Origin: Bemisia tabaci | Taxonomy: Eukaryota > Arthropoda > Insecta > Hemiptera > Aleyrodidae | NCBI RefSeq assembly: GCF_918797505.1 | Contig: NC_092797.1 | Coordinates: 48,520,157 to 48,584,156 of the forward strand | DNA: 64,000 nucleotides | Direction of reading: 5' to 3' | Shown here: positions 32,329-44,433 of the stretch, one piece after another | How positions within the stretch are numbered: the stretch's first letter is position 1 | How the letters are laid out: every line of letters begins with the position of its first letter | Translations under genes and position numbers: made by a program | Notes under the pieces: generated by a model | Told to the model about the DNA's origin: nothing | Seen by the model: only the letters and a program-made list of their open reading frames with translations | The model's database searches: none

Positions 32329-34429
32329 GTTGCTTTTACATTTTCTTTTCTTTTTTTTTTTTGGTGATCAGGTTTTCTTCCAACAGTGAAGCGTGTGTAG
32401 GAGATGAACGCAAAAAGAAAAGTTAAAATACGGCGTTTTTTTCATTTGACGCAAACTATGAGACGCCGGCACCGTGATATTTTTATAAGCGCATTAGAGC
32501 TTTCAAATGCTTTTCTTGATCTGCCCCTATTACATGAGTTGGATCTTTTCCCGCCACTATTAAGTTTAAGTCTTGCGCACCAGAGTTCGCTAGCATCTTT
32601 AGAGGGGAATCTCAAGGCGGAAGTGGCGCCGAAAGTGTCGCCGAGGGCCGTCAAAGCGAACAAATGAACGAGGCGCGATCCGTATTACCATATAGATGAT
32701 GAGACGAGACCCGAGCAAGATGTAGTGGTTGCTCCGGCTCCTAACGATGATTTATAGAGTGTATTGGAAGTGCCAGTCCCGCGGCCAGTGCAGCGGGGGT
32801 TGCCTAATCCTGAATAACGGGGCGCTTCCCATCGGCTTGGCCAGCTTTTCCGTTTTTCTCGGGAACCATGTCGGTGGTTGCCGATTTTTCCTGAAATCGG
32901 AAAACGAGTTCTCGCATCCGAAATGAGAACAGAAAAAGGAAATTGGGGAAATAACTGAGGATAATTGCATCGATTGAGAAGGAGAATGAAGGCTTGGATA
33001 GTGGTCGATGTTCGACCATTTAACCACTGATTATTGGATTAGGATGACAAATTCTTGAAAATTTAGGAAAAAGCGGGAAAATCGGTAAATTTTACTCTAA
33101 CGTGAAAAGTCAAGAAAGTTTGCCTCCAAGCCACAAACCATGTTTCTTCGAAAGGTTGAACTTGAACAATTTTTTCGGCAGAGTATAAATGTCCCTCAAA
33201 ATACTCGTATTTCTTGTGAATAGCGCTCATACGTCCAAAATCTTGGAAAAGTCTGGAAAAGTTAGTAACTTTGGTTTTCAAAAATCTTGAAAAGTCAGGG
33301 GGAAATAAGGAAGCTTAAAATTTAAGATAACTCGTCACTCTGTGGTATGCTATACTATAACAATAACTATAAAAGGGATTATTCTCGGTTCGCCCAAAAA
33401 TGCCCATATTTTTATTCGGTCTAATCTAATTAATTGCTCAGACTATTGGTGAAATTCTTCAATGAAAGAGATTTGACACTGGAAAATCCTTATCAAAGTT
33501 GTTGAATTCAGAGAACTGTGGTCTCTAGAACAGTGGCCAATGTGGGTTAAATTGTAGAAAGTTTAAAGCTATCACTTACCAAATTTTCAGCGCTATTTGA
33601 GAAAATGCCCCTTGTTTCTTGTATTATTCCAATTTTCCACGGAAAATCCGAATTTTCATCCAAAAGTCATTGACCAATGTTATTTATTAACAAGTATTTT
33701 ATCGGTTCCAACCACTGTTTTTCAGGACTATCAATTTTTGGAAAATTTCCTCACAATCATAATAAATCAAAACTAAACAAAAAAAAACCTTTGTATGACA
33801 CTGTTTTTGCATCAAAGCGGTGACATTTGTAGAATCCCAGTCTAATATTTCTCATCCTACCATGCTCAGTTTACGTATATTTTAGAGATTTTTTTTAAAA
33901 TTGTATGGTCATAGCACCGGCTTGTATCCGATGGAGGCTCGTTAGAATAGTTAATCCGCGTGAGTAATGTATCAGGGCGGAACTAGTCATTACACCAACT
34001 GTCTCAATTAGCGAAATATAATTTCTCATCATCCATCTAAGTTCATTGCATCTACATTTTCCAGTGGAGGGACCAATCAGCTAGAACACACGGCTTGAAC
34101 TGATGCACTGCTAATTACTTGCTTCAATTAGTTTGTTTTTCAAATCAACTCATGATCGGCAGTTTCTTTGAAGGAATTTTAGTTCATAATTCATTAGTAT
34201 CAGGGGATCTCACTTTGCTGAGTGGGCAATCAGTGCGGCAATGATAAATGAGAGAAAAAACTCAAAAGAAAAGGTTTTTATTTGCAATCTTATGGAAAAA
34301 TGTGCGAGCACATAAGTCAGACTAATAAATTAAGACCATACAATCTGACAACTCTCCATATTATTTACAATTCTCAGATTTATTATTTGATTATTATTTA
34401 AAATTTCTGAACTTTCAAGCTTTTCCAAA
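32329..34429. other. Non-coding, presumed intronic
   Basis: Two kb with no MITE recognised. The 87-codon + frame at 32404-32667 is opposed by a 73-codon minus frame and has no domain I know. A weakly repeated CTTGAAAA/GGAAAA composition at 33040-33300 is noted only. Confidence 0.4.
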
Positions 34430-34590
34430 AAAAATACCGATTGGTGGAAACTGGCAATACAATTTTCCCTCCATTTGAATCCCTTAAAAATAAACGATTC
34501 TACGGGAGGGAGACAGCCTCGATAAATATCGATTGTTTTACATACACTTAAATGAACGAAGCCCAGTGTTGTTAATTTTTGAGAATGACT
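34430..34590. mobile_element. Possible degraded relative of the 25545 foldback
   Basis: GGCAATACAATTTTCCCTCC, CATTTGAATCCCTT, AACGATTCTACGGGAGG, ATATCGATTG and CACTTAAATGAACG occur in the same order and spacing as parts of 25545-25699. The ends are decayed. Confidence 0.35.
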
Positions 34591-34867
34591 ACCACACTGT
34601 CTAAACTGCACGTTTTCTGTTAACATGCTCCTGCCTTAAAACAGTGTCAACTGTCATCCTTATTTCCCTCAACTTCGTATAGTAATTTCAGTAGGATTAT
34701 CGTTCATTAACGTGAATTAATCCGGAAAACCACCTGAATACGTTTTTCTTCACAGGCATTAATTTTACGACACTTTTCTTGCAGCGGTGTTACCCTCCGT
34801 AATTCAAAGAGGGACGGATGTAAGATAATTTCCTCCCGAGTAACTAAGATCACGGCGGTCGGATCTA

Positions 34868-35122
34868 CTCTGTCGTGCTAAATTAAAACGACGCATGCAT
34901 ATTCATCCGTTGCCAAATTTTCATCGACACAATATGTATCTTGGCGGGAAGTTATGGCTGATTTTCCTCAAAATTTTCACATACCTCAAATTAAATTGCG
35001 ATTGAAATTCCCTGAAAAATCGGGAGAAAAATATTTACGAATTTCCCTAGAAATTCGTATTTTGCATAATGAAATTTAGCAACGTCTGAAAGTTCATAGG
35101 ACGTTTTCCCTTACCATTCGGT
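34868..35122. mobile_element. MITE, CTGCCGTGCTAAGG-end family, copy 4
   Basis: The most diverged copy: left CTCTGTCGTGCTAAATTAAA then ACGACGCATGC, right CATAGGACGTTTTCCCTTAC. GTTGCCAAATTTTC and TTAGCAACG inner blocks are retained. It is 255 bp, the same length as the other copies. Confidence 0.65.
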
Positions 35123-35324
35123 TACGTTTAAAGGCGATCCGAGGGACCGCCTTAGTGTATGACATCATTTTTCTTCCCTTATTAGTAGGTTGTCAGTTTT
35201 TATATGGGGTCGCTAAATAAGTTAAGTCCATAAGTTAGCGGTCTAATTTCAGGGAGCAACACATAAAAGTGAGAGTGTTAAGTAAATTACCGTCCGCCAT
35301 CAGAGGGGCCGCCGATTCGTCACC

Positions 35325-35404
35325 CACACTTTAAGATGAGCCCTGGTGACCATATGACTCCATGTTCTCTAGGGCTCACGTAAAAAAGGAGTCTCAACCT
35401 TACG
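35325..35404. repeat. GGGCTCATG foldback family, copy 3 (diverged)
   Basis: AAGATGAGCCCTGG on the left and CTAGGGCTCACG then AAGGAGTCTCAACCTTACG on the right keep the inner arms; the outer arm is poorly paired. Confidence 0.4.
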
Positions 35405-35649
35405 TCAGCGCAGCGGCGAATTTTATTATATCGCGTCTCCGATGAACCGGCAAAGGGTGGCACGAAGAGAGAGACAGAGAAGGGTGGGAAATGGGAAAGA
35501 TAGGGGAGGGAGAAACAGAGAGAGAGCTCTTGCTTTGGATGATGGCAAGCTTCACCGTAAGCTTCATTAGCCGTTTATTGTCGTCAAACTTCAACTATAC
35601 GTTTCAGATTTTCGTCCCCGCTCCCGGGGCTCGATTGTTGAATCGATAT

Positions 35650-35745
35650 CGAATGACCTTGATCGATATATATCATTGAGAAGATAGGGATTAATCGATC
35701 GGGATTATTCGATAACGATTTAATAATCGACCCGTTGCCGGGGTG
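35650..35745. repeat. Dispersed ATCGAT-rich repeat, copy 2
   Basis: Matches 31405-31500 in the same orientation. ATCGATAT and ATATCGAT blocks make it partly self-complementary. Confidence 0.5.
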
Positions 35746-35899
35746 AAAAGTTGGGATTCCGTCTCCGTTTAATGACTCATTACCATTTGTAAGGAGTGAG
35801 CTTTGAGACCGCACCGAAAAGTCAGGCGTCTCTCTGTAATATTTGCTAGTTATGAGCTTTCAAGCTGCATTTCGCAGTGCATTTTCCTCCGTAGCTTAT

Positions 35900-36285
35900 T
35901 TGGACCACGATTTGCGATTATGAACCGATGTTTTTGACTCATTCATGAAAGCACCTGTTCGAATTAAGAGGGAACATATCGGGACGTTTGTTATTTCTAA
36001 GAAGAGCCAGAAATAGTGGTTCCTAATTGAAAATTGTACACTGGAAAAAAACACATGGTATCTAGAGTCCAGACTCTTGAAAAAATTGACAAGAAAAAAT
36101 ACTCTTGATTCAATCGGATTTTTGCTTGAATCAAAACGAAATCCGCTTAAATTAAGAGGCTTGGTTCTTGATTTAAGCTAGATTCTGATTGAATCAAGAG
36201 TACTTTTTCTTGTCGATGTTTTTAAGAGTCTGGAGCTGGACTCTAGATCCAATGTGTTTTTTTTCCCCAGTGTAGTTAATTTTGT
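35900..36285. mobile_element. MITE, CATTTTGCAATT-end family, split by a CACTGG element
   Basis: The left end TTGGACCACGATTTGCGATT then ATGAACCGATG and the right part AGAGCCAGAAATAGTGGTTCC then AATTGAAAATTG (shown in pieces of 20 or fewer: AGCCAGAAATAGTGGTTCC) are this family. The right terminus is cut at TA by the CACTGG element at 36039-36272 and resumes as TAGTTAATTTT. The insertion shows the CACTGG copy is younger. Confidence 0.7.
36039..36272. mobile_element. CACTGG-end MITE, copy 2 (nested)
   Basis: Inverted ends CACTGGAAAAAAACACAT and TGTGTTTTTTTTCCCCAGTG, with TA on both sides (36037-36038 and 36273-36274). The interior matches the copy at 24370 in inverted orientation. It includes a small duplication GAGTCTGGAGCTGGACTC near the right arm. 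Confidence 0.85.
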
Positions 36286-36574
36286 CCCCAGACAATCCGA
36301 ATAAAGGAGTGAATTATGAAAAAGAGTCTACTTCCTGAACCTGAAGAGTCCTCGTGTGCCTTAGACGTCGCATATCAAAGATAACGGGTTCTTTTTCAGG
36401 ATAACTAATCGTATTTATTCTAGATGGAACTATTTGTGAAAGAATGAAATCGTGCACACGATTTGTGTCTCTTATAGTTCCTTTTGGTTCAATTCATTAG
36501 AAGATAGTTCTCTTCAGTGTTGACACGGCTAACTGAAAATTAGTGCCGAAAGGTGCCATGATGCCAAAAACAAT

Positions 36575-36687
36575 TTCCTTTGATCTAGGAGCACTCACAA
36601 AATTTCATGTCTCTATCTGAATGTGTTCAATAGTCGCAGGGTTAATGCCTGGTGCTAGCGGTGCGGGACTTATGGATTAGCCTGTAT
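36575..36687. mobile_element. MITE, TACAGGGTGATCC-end family, 3' half
   Basis: TTTCCTTTGATCTAGGAGC, CACTCACAAAATTTC and GCTAGCGGTGCGGGACTTAT followed by GGATTAGCCTGTA match 11295-11410 step by step. The left half is missing. Confidence 0.65.
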
Positions 36688-38655
36688 AACTTAATTTTCT
36701 CTCGGGCTCATCTCTAAGTTCAAGTACGCTATTTTGTCTGGCAAGCGGTGTGCAGTACCCATTCGAAGCATGGAGCAAGAGTGTGCTTTAACAACAGTAT
36801 CTAAACCATGATTCGAGAGGGGCAATCTGAGTTATGATCCAGATAAAGTCGCGACAAGGTGAAATTAGGGTGGCACGCGGGGAGGGTCAAGAGGGAGGGG
36901 GGTCAAGGGTGGGGGCGGGAAGGACGGGATTATGAATACTAAGGAGTCCGTCTCGTCTTCGATCGGGATGATAAGAGCCACGAAGGGGGTGGGGGGGTGG
37001 GGCCGGGGATCCAGTGACGTAACCAAGTAGCAGAAATGGCAAGGTTAACAATGACAAATGATGTCACTGCGGAGTGGCGGGTGCCCACGGGCCTTGGACT
37101 CGGCTGCACGGCGCGATATTACGGCGGATCATTTATCAAGATAATGGAAGCTAACTCGGTTAAATTTGGCCGGATCAGGCCCGGCAGCAGGACGGAACGC
37201 CGGTCTTCCGTCGCATCGTCGTGTGATGGCTCTCACGCCAAGATGAAGGCCCTTTTTTCTCGAAAATGAGAATGAAACTTAGGTTCGGGTGGGAAATCAT
37301 CGAATATTTTGTGTATCACATCAAACTGAAAAAAAAGTTACGGGCTATATAGACATACCGTCAGTTCTGGGCCTAGAGGCCGGGGCGGCTGGAGTCGCAT
37401 GCAGCTTCGACTGCTTTAGGCGTAACTAAGATTTTTGTCCTGCTACTATTTCTTAACCTATGAGCCTGACGCATCAAAATGGTTTTTTTTTTCTTTTTTT
37501 AACAAAAAAAAAAAAAATACTTCGAGCAAGCATTACTTTCTTCTAAAATTTCGGCATGAAAAATAGCGAGAAAAATCAATCTATGATGAAATAAATATAT
37601 GTCAGAAACAGTATAAACTGCAGAGCAGTTTTTTTAAACGTTTATCTAAAATCAACACAATTACTACCGTTTTTATGCAAATTTTCATCAAATCTTTAAT
37701 AATCCTCATCAAATTAAAAAAATAAATAAAATAAATCAGTATTTAATTTTTTTCAAATTATGTCGAATTCTATCCAAATATTGATATCCAAATATGATCC
37801 AAATATGATAACAAAATGCCCAAATTTGATCCGTCTATATTCTCATCAAATTTCGTGTAAATTTCTAATAAGGCCATCTCCCCCATATGTTCATCAAATT
37901 TCACGTCAAACGCTGATCACCGCCTAGATGACCATCTGGCCGAAACCCACCCCATGTTAGGGTAGTAGCGCGAAACGGATGGAAATCGAAACCCCCGACT
38001 TTGGTTTACCACAGCCGGTGGAACAAGACGCTTAAATTGTCATATCTTCGATAAGATTCGCCACTTTTTCTCCCGGAAAAACTACAGAAAAAAAATCGCT
38101 GATCACCCCACCTCTGATCATTCAACGAACATACGGCGTTTGAACCAATCAAAAGCCCCCGAACTTCAAACAAATGAGTAAGCCCCAACCCAAGTCCGAA
38201 AAAGCGGAAAAATCCCAGGGAAAACGAGGGAAGCGTGTAAACACGAAGGCATCGTCTTGATGCTGGCGAGGCTATTTCGGCGGGATTAGCGTGGCTGTTA
38301 AAACAAACGGAAGACGGCCGAAGGGCGGGCGGGCGCGGGCGAATAGACGTCGGGAGAAATTAAGAGCGTAATTCGGAGGGGGCCAAGGAATAATAACATG
38401 TTTAGGGGAAGGGAGGCTGGTCAGTATGGTTCATTAGTCCTCGCTTAGGAGTCACGCCGAGGCCGCCAACGGCCGGGGTTGGAGGATTAGTGATGAAGGG
38501 ATGAGGGATGCCCGCGCCCGGGGGTGCGCAGGGGAGGGGTCCCGTGACGCGGTCAATCGACGCCCTCCCTCTTTCGGACCGTCACATGTCAACCTGTAGA
38601 TTGCTCGTTTCCAGTTCGCGTTCAGCACCGTGTTCGTCTTTTTTCTTCTACCTCG
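36688..38655. other. Non-coding with G-rich and CpG-rich patches
   Basis: A strongly G-rich + strand segment at 36870-37010 has several GGG and GGGG runs that could form G-quadruplexes. A second CpG-rich patch lies at 38280-38580. 37480-37740 is very AT-rich. No gene recognised. Confidence 0.4.
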
Positions 38656-38684
38656 TTTTTTTTTTTTTTTTTTTTTTTTTTTTT
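38656..38684. repeat. 29-bp poly(T) run
   Basis: An uninterrupted T run followed by GGGGGC and more T runs. It explains poly-Phe and poly-Lys frames here. Confidence 0.9.
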
Positions 38685-39976
38685 GGGGGCTTTTTTGGCT
38701 TTTTTTTGCTCTGATTTTCAATCGCGCTGCTTTTGAAGAAAAGTGATTGATCCAAAACTATCACTGACTTTTTTTTCACAGACTTTTTTATTTGTAAGCC
38801 ACGGTTTACCAAAGAAAAGGGTGTATTCCGCGCCAAACATTTCCTTAGAAGATTGCGCAGAACGTATTTCAGAAATTAGAAATTTAAAAAAATGTATCAT
38901 GTCCAGAACTCTTTCATTATTTTGATCCTTTACCTTGGTCCATAATTGAGAGCAATGTCTAAACCTCACCAACCAATCACAGTGTGGCCCATTGTTTTTG
39001 TAGCAAAAGGATTGGGTTTACAATAATATCACCGTTTTTTAAACGTCTAGTATTCTTTTTCAGACAAACACTGAAATATGGTAGTATTAGCGCTTCGGCG
39101 GAAGAAAATAATAATCAGAATAAAATTAAAATAAAGTGAATAATTAAAGTAAAATATAATGGAAAAGAAAGCAAAACACTCGTTCTTTAGTTCATTGCAT
39201 CAGAAAAGTATTCTTACTGCGTAGGAGTGAATGAAAGCAGCCCTATAAAATCCAAACGTGTTTGCACTCTGCAAAAGCGCGGTCAGCCAAGAGACGAGCC
39301 AAAATCATACACTTTAACCGTAATTTAAGTAATACACCTAAGTGTATACCTATGAATAAAATGATCCAAGACTTTTCAATGTCCAAGCACGTAAAATAAA
39401 GCAGAGAATGTGCTCGTCCGCATCGGAAAGAGGCCTCTGAGAAGGTCAAGGGCTTGGAAAAATTATCGGTAAGTACGAGAAAGAAGAAAAGAGGTGGGGG
39501 TTTAAAGAGTAAAAAAGTGTTCTAACAATGCAGACGATGCTGGTTTTTTCTCAGAAAGATCTCGCAGAGAAAGAGCCGGAGCAGAGCTACACAAAAAACT
39601 CGACTCGTGTGGACTGAGCCGGAGGAGCGCATCGCCTATGACTGAAAAATAACATTTGCCTTCAAACGAGGGCGTATGCAATTTGGCCGTCTTCGGAGTT
39701 AATTGATTTACCTACTCGCGATTTTGTCACTCGCGACGAGTTCGCTTGTGTTTTGACTCATACTATGCAAATTGATCGGCAATGAGATCAATTATTCAAT
39801 TTCTTTTGCTAATATTAATTCTGGTATGCTCCTCTAATTTTCAGTTATTAAGATTCGTCGTTTCATTTTGTGATACAGCAGGTGCTTTTCATCGTTTTAA
39901 GCTTTTAATTTAATATTTTGTCTCCAAATACTACGTTGAAAAGCAACACTGCGCAAATAAAACGTGTGATCATCCA
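38685..39976. other. Non-coding, no feature recognised
   Basis: AT-rich. A lone strong 5' splice-like motif GTAAGTA occurs near 39471 with no 3' site beside it. Confidence 0.4.
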
Positions 39977-40362
39977 CACTGTAAAAAATGGTTCAAAAAT
40001 GTTTTTAACTGAAAAAAAAATTGCATGTGGTGCCATGTTCATTCTTTTCATTTGACAAATAACGTATTTAATTCAAGAGTTTTTTGTAAGTATTTTTGCT
40101 TTCAAATGAAGTTTCTTTCAATTTAAAGAAATGTAACATTCTCCTCGATGAAAAATTCAATTTTTTATTATTTAATAAAAAACCCATCAAATTGAAAAAA
40201 AGTTCTTGCGCTGAACAAATATCCTTTTGTAAAAAAATGTTCTGAAACTCAAAAAAAGTTGTTGATCTAGAATAATGTTCTTCAAATCTGAGAATTTTTT
40301 TCTCTCTAAATTGATAAATGTTCTTCATTCATTTTCTTCAGTGTGAACCATTTTCTTCGGTG
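39977..40362. mobile_element. MITE, CACTGTAAAAAATGGTTCA ends
   Basis: The left end CACTGTAAAAAATGGTTCA is inverted at the right end TGAACCATTTTCTTCGGTG. It is 386 bp, very AT-rich, with GTTCTT and AAAGAA-type internal motifs. The end belongs to the CACTG-A-run group also seen at 6053, 24370 and 49195. Minus-strand frame 40068-40328 is low complexity. Confidence 0.65.
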
Positions 40363-41632
40363 AAAGACAAGTCGCACTAAATGAAGTCTATGCCAAGGTA
40401 TATGAGCCGCTGTATGAAACAACGTCAACCAACATTGATATCTCTATCAATAATGAAAGTCTAAAACAGACATTGGGATATATTACATTATTTTTTGCTT
40501 TTAACCATCTGAACAAAACATTACGACTAATGTGACAGACTTAGAAGGAATATTCTTTTCAAATCAGGAGAAAATTAAAAAAGGAAAGCGAGTGGCAAAA
40601 TGATAAACGAGAAAATTCGCGGCCCGAAGGAACCTTTGATCGCAACCAATGCCCAACTTTATGACCTCCGCTGACCTTTTTCTTTATCCCTTATAGTCTT
40701 GCAGTGACTAAACGGCATAACTACAACGTAACAAAGCGAACCCTGCCATATTTACATCTCCTGGCCCTCTAGAGGTTCTTGCGTTAAATTCAGATAAGTC
40801 ATCTCGCTGGCGATGTATCGAGTTCGTTTAATATTTGAAAGCTCCACATGTTGGCGAATCCTAATATATTTTTCATCGAAATCTGTAGCCAACATGTCTC
40901 TTTCACAGTGTCTTGAGCCCCAGGGTGGAAGTCCAGCCCCGCAACAAATTTGCCAGACTGTGCAATTAAATTTAGATGTTTTATATGTGTTTAAATGGGG
41001 GAAAGAGCTGAAAAATCAGCACTATCTGGCAGCTATGACGCGCAATTAAAGCCTCATCTATCGGTGTCGGCGACTAAAAAGTGAGCGAAAAAACACAAAA
41101 AAATAATAACGAGGAGGGAATAACGGAGATAAAAATTGGATAGGGATGGGCGGTCAAGGAGAGTCGCCCCTACGCGGAGGGGAGAGAAAACCAGGGGCGG
41201 AAGGCTAAAGCTGAGTGAAAAACGATGTCTGTAAAATTGCATTCGCTATGATAAATGTATTCTGTCTTTTTTCCTTGCTGATTGCACCAATAATGTCGGA
41301 GGCGATATAAAAAATACGCCAGGATTTGTTTGTTGGACCAAAACATAAGAAAAATTCCAACCTTGTCCCGCCACCCCTGCGCCCTGCGCCACCCTCTGAT
41401 CCTGTTCCTGGGCTGCCGACACGAAGGGTTGATCAATGATTTGCCTGTTCCTTCCACCTCCCGCACGATCTATTCCGCTGTTTTGCTTTGCTCCTTCCGC
41501 CGCTCCTGTTGCAACATGGAACCGAGTATCCGGGACACAAAGAAGTTTGCAGAAAGTGATCAAAATAGTTATATACTGTATTGCGCAAATAAAAATGGCC
41601 AAGAGGTCTTATACTCGTCAATGGCTATAGTG
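40363..41632. other. Non-coding, no feature recognised
   Basis: Overlapping frames on both strands at 41170-41725 (up to 131 codons) have no domain and oppose each other. They result from a locally GC-balanced stretch. Confidence 0.4.
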
Positions 41633-41860
41633 CAAAACTGCGTACCTCCGTTTGGGACGTTGCAGACCTCCGATCATTCTTCATCTTTACTTTTTCGTGA
41701 AAAACTAGTCAACTTAATTTCTTGAATTTCTCGATTTTCCTTCCCTACCAGCAGAATGTTTCGTAGAAGCTTCAAGCTATGTAGTTGACTCGTTTCTCTT
41801 CGAAAAAATAAAGTAGAAACAGAGACTTTGAAACATTGCAACGAAGATACGGGGTTTCAC
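41633..41860. mobile_element. MITE, GGAACCACATATC-end family, copy 2
   Basis: Diverged ends: left AAAACTGCGTACCTCCGTTTG then GGACGTTGCAGACC (first piece AAAACTGCGTACCTCCGTTT), right AACATTGCAACGAAGATACG then GGGTTTC. Inner arms AAACTAGTCAACTTAATTTC and GTAGTTGACTCGTTTC pair. Compare 14333-14551. Confidence 0.55.
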
Positions 41861-43114
41861 CTTTTTAGCCATCAACGTATACACCTTTGCTAATGATTAC
41901 CGCATCGGATTTCCTTTTGAAACAACAGAAGTTCTCGGTATCCCCGCGAGATGCTTATCATGATAAGAAACATCGATGAAATGTGACTATCCATACGATA
42001 AGTGACGTAAGTCAATGAAGTCAGAAATTATGGGCAATTTTGTCGAATGAGGTCGGAAATTCGGATTTTGTTGTTTTAAGGGTTCGTTGTTCTCTTCACT
42101 ATCAGCTCAGCTAGTTTTCCAGAAAATCTGTCCCGGTAAATCTTATTTCTGGAGATAACTTTTATTTTACAACATATACTCGCATGTTAGGAAAAACATT
42201 TCAAAAGACAGCTCCTCAACCTTAAATTTTTTATGCCTACAATTTGTATATCATTTAAATGTTAATCCATATTTTCTGTCTGTTTATCTCGTTTACCCCA
42301 ATTTGTGTAGGGGAAGAGGAAAAATTAGCACATAGCCGCAGCTAGATTTAAAAATCGAAGCTCCTTTTTTTTCGGGCTAGGTTCGGCAACGAACGTCTAG
42401 CGCTCGATAGTTTATATTGCCCGACATCAATTTTGAATTTATTGGTCTCATACATCAGCGCGATTCTCGTTCAGGGTGTGCTTCGCGTTCGCCTCGGATC
42501 TCCGATCAACCGGTGCGCGCCACAATTTTTTTCCGCCAGAATGCGCTCGCGTTTAAATCGAATTAAAGCTCTCGCGCTCCGATTCCGGACAAATTGGTGC
42601 CGCAGCCGGTAAACGCTCCAGCTATGTGTTTGATTAAACTCCATTAGTTATAGAATGCAAGAAGATCGGGGAAAAACATATTTTACCCGGTCTTAATTTC
42701 AATTGCTCCTTAGCAGTTCCTTGTAGAGGGGAAACAGGCGTACTTGTATTCCTGGAATCTTTAAAAATGTATCGCTGTGCTTATTTTTTTAGAAGGAAAC
42801 TAACCAAAATATATCCCCGAAATTCTATTTGAAAATTATGATGAATAGGTGAAAAATATTCACTAATGTCAAGAGGAATTGCCGGTAAGTTTTCTTTTAA
42901 AGAATAATACCTAAGTGGAGATTTGCAACGCCGCGATCGGATGAACGATTTTTTTTATTACAGCCATGTTAGACATATGACTTCATCATGGGTTGATGGA
43001 GGACGGGAGCGGAGGAATGCACTGATTAGAGTCCGGTCCGGATAAAAATTACTCAAGGAGAAAATTGTATCGACTTTCGTCTCGAGAACGCAGTTCATTG
43101 CAAAGTTTCAGGAT
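41861..43114. other. Non-coding, no feature recognised
   Basis: AT-rich, with a CpG-containing part at 42460-42620. A lone GTAAGT occurs near 42892. Confidence 0.4.
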
Positions 43115-43364
43115 TTGTCGCTTCCCCTACAAAAGAACGTAACAACATTTCAATGTTGCTAAATGTCATTTATCAAATCGCAATTTTAGTTGAAGAATCT
43201 TGGACATTTCGAACTAAATTTCTCTAATTTTTCATTTGATCTCGTGCACGGACACAGTTTTGGACAAAACTAGCACTGGCGCATTCTTGTAAAAAATCGA
43301 ATTGTTTTAGTCAATTTTGCAACCTTGGAATGAAGTTACGTTCTTTCGTCCGGGAAACGACGAA
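43115..43364. mobile_element. MITE, GAAAGAACGTA-end family, copy 2
   Basis: The left end TTGTCGCTTCCCCTACAAAAG then AACGTAAC (first piece TTGTCGCTTCCCCTACAAAA) and right end GTTACGTTCTTTCGTCCGG then GAAACGACGAA are inverted. AATGTTGCTAAA and TTTTGCAACC are inner arms. It is 250 bp, like the copy at 1651. Confidence 0.75.
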
Positions 43365-43919
43365 AAGGCAAGTTTTATGTGCAGACAGGAGCGATTTTTT
43401 TTTTTGAATGCAGAATTTACCTCCATGATCAATCTTTATAGATTGACAAGTGACGTCAATATCATTGTCAGATCATCTCAGTTGGAAGACTTGACTTGGA
43501 CAGCGTAGCTTAGCGCATTCCAAAGGAAAAGAAAAAGAGAAGAAGTAACAACCGTAACTCAATTTTCCCCGTCTATAACCATCCCTGGAACCCCTTACAC
43601 TTCGCCAATCAAACAACTCCATAGCCGAAAAACAGACAGAGCCCTCAAACGAATGTGAGCGAGGAAAAGCGAGCGCAGAAGACGAGAAAACAGCGCGGAA
43701 GAGTGGGGCACCAAATTGCGGGCTCAGAATCGGGAAGATACACTCGAAAGTGCAGTCGGAAAGAAGTTCGTACAAACGCGATTGTCAGATCCGGTGGAAT
43801 TTTCCGGAATTTCCGATGATAATGCGGAATTTTCTGTAGCAATTCGGAAATTTCAACCGAGATCGCGAGGCGATGCCAAGGCGGGGGAGTTGTTAAAGTT
43901 GTCTTCATGGTGGCGTCGT
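43365..43919. other. Non-coding, no feature recognised
   Basis: Opposite-strand frames of 87, 100 and 70 codons overlap here; none has a recognisable domain. Confidence 0.35.
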
Positions 43920-44110
43920 GTTCGGTAATGAAAAGTGCGGTTTAATTCTCGTGATTAGATTACGGCGAGCTTCAAGATCCTCATTACAAGTTAATCCCCT
44001 CGTTGCGTCTTAACAACCCCGTGCCCTCCGCCCCCGCTCTCTTGTCAATCCTAGAATTGTTCAAGTTCCGCTTGCATAATAAGTTCCGCCCGGAAGTTTG
44101 ACTGTTTTCA
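43920..44110. promoter_or_regulatory. Short homeodomain-motif cluster
   Basis: GGTTTAATTCTCGTGATTAG then ATTACGG, CATTACAAGTTAATCCCC and CTTGCATAATAAG lie together in CpG-containing sequence. GGATTA/TAATCC sites are bound by bicoid/Otx-class homeodomains. This is weak motif-only evidence. Confidence 0.25.
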
Positions 44111-44433
44111 ACTTCGGCCGAGAGCTTGCTAATCGCCTGGAGTGATTATTGTCCGAAAAGTGGATTACCGGGACTTGAAGCCAAATCCTCTGCCATGAAA
44201 AGTTTTACTACTGAATCAGTTTTTTTTTTCTTCTTTTTTTTGCTTCTCCCATGTTTTACGTTGTCTTTGCTCCTCAAGTTCGTATGTGATCGTAACCTCA
44301 AACTTTCTCGTCTATCTCTGCGACGATTGTTACTGTCCGCGCAAGAAACAGAACGTAGAATTTCCAGGTGATTTTGATGATTTTGTTCTCAAGTAATTTC
44401 TCTGAAATCCCTGCGTTTTGTGGCATTAGACTT

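Noticed and set aside
39465..39480. Lone strong 5' splice motif GTAAGTA
   Set aside because: No 3' splice site or open frame upstream; single motifs are expected by chance.
41246..41725. Opposing 118- and 131-codon frames
   Set aside because: Open on both strands over the same DNA, as expected from composition; no domain.
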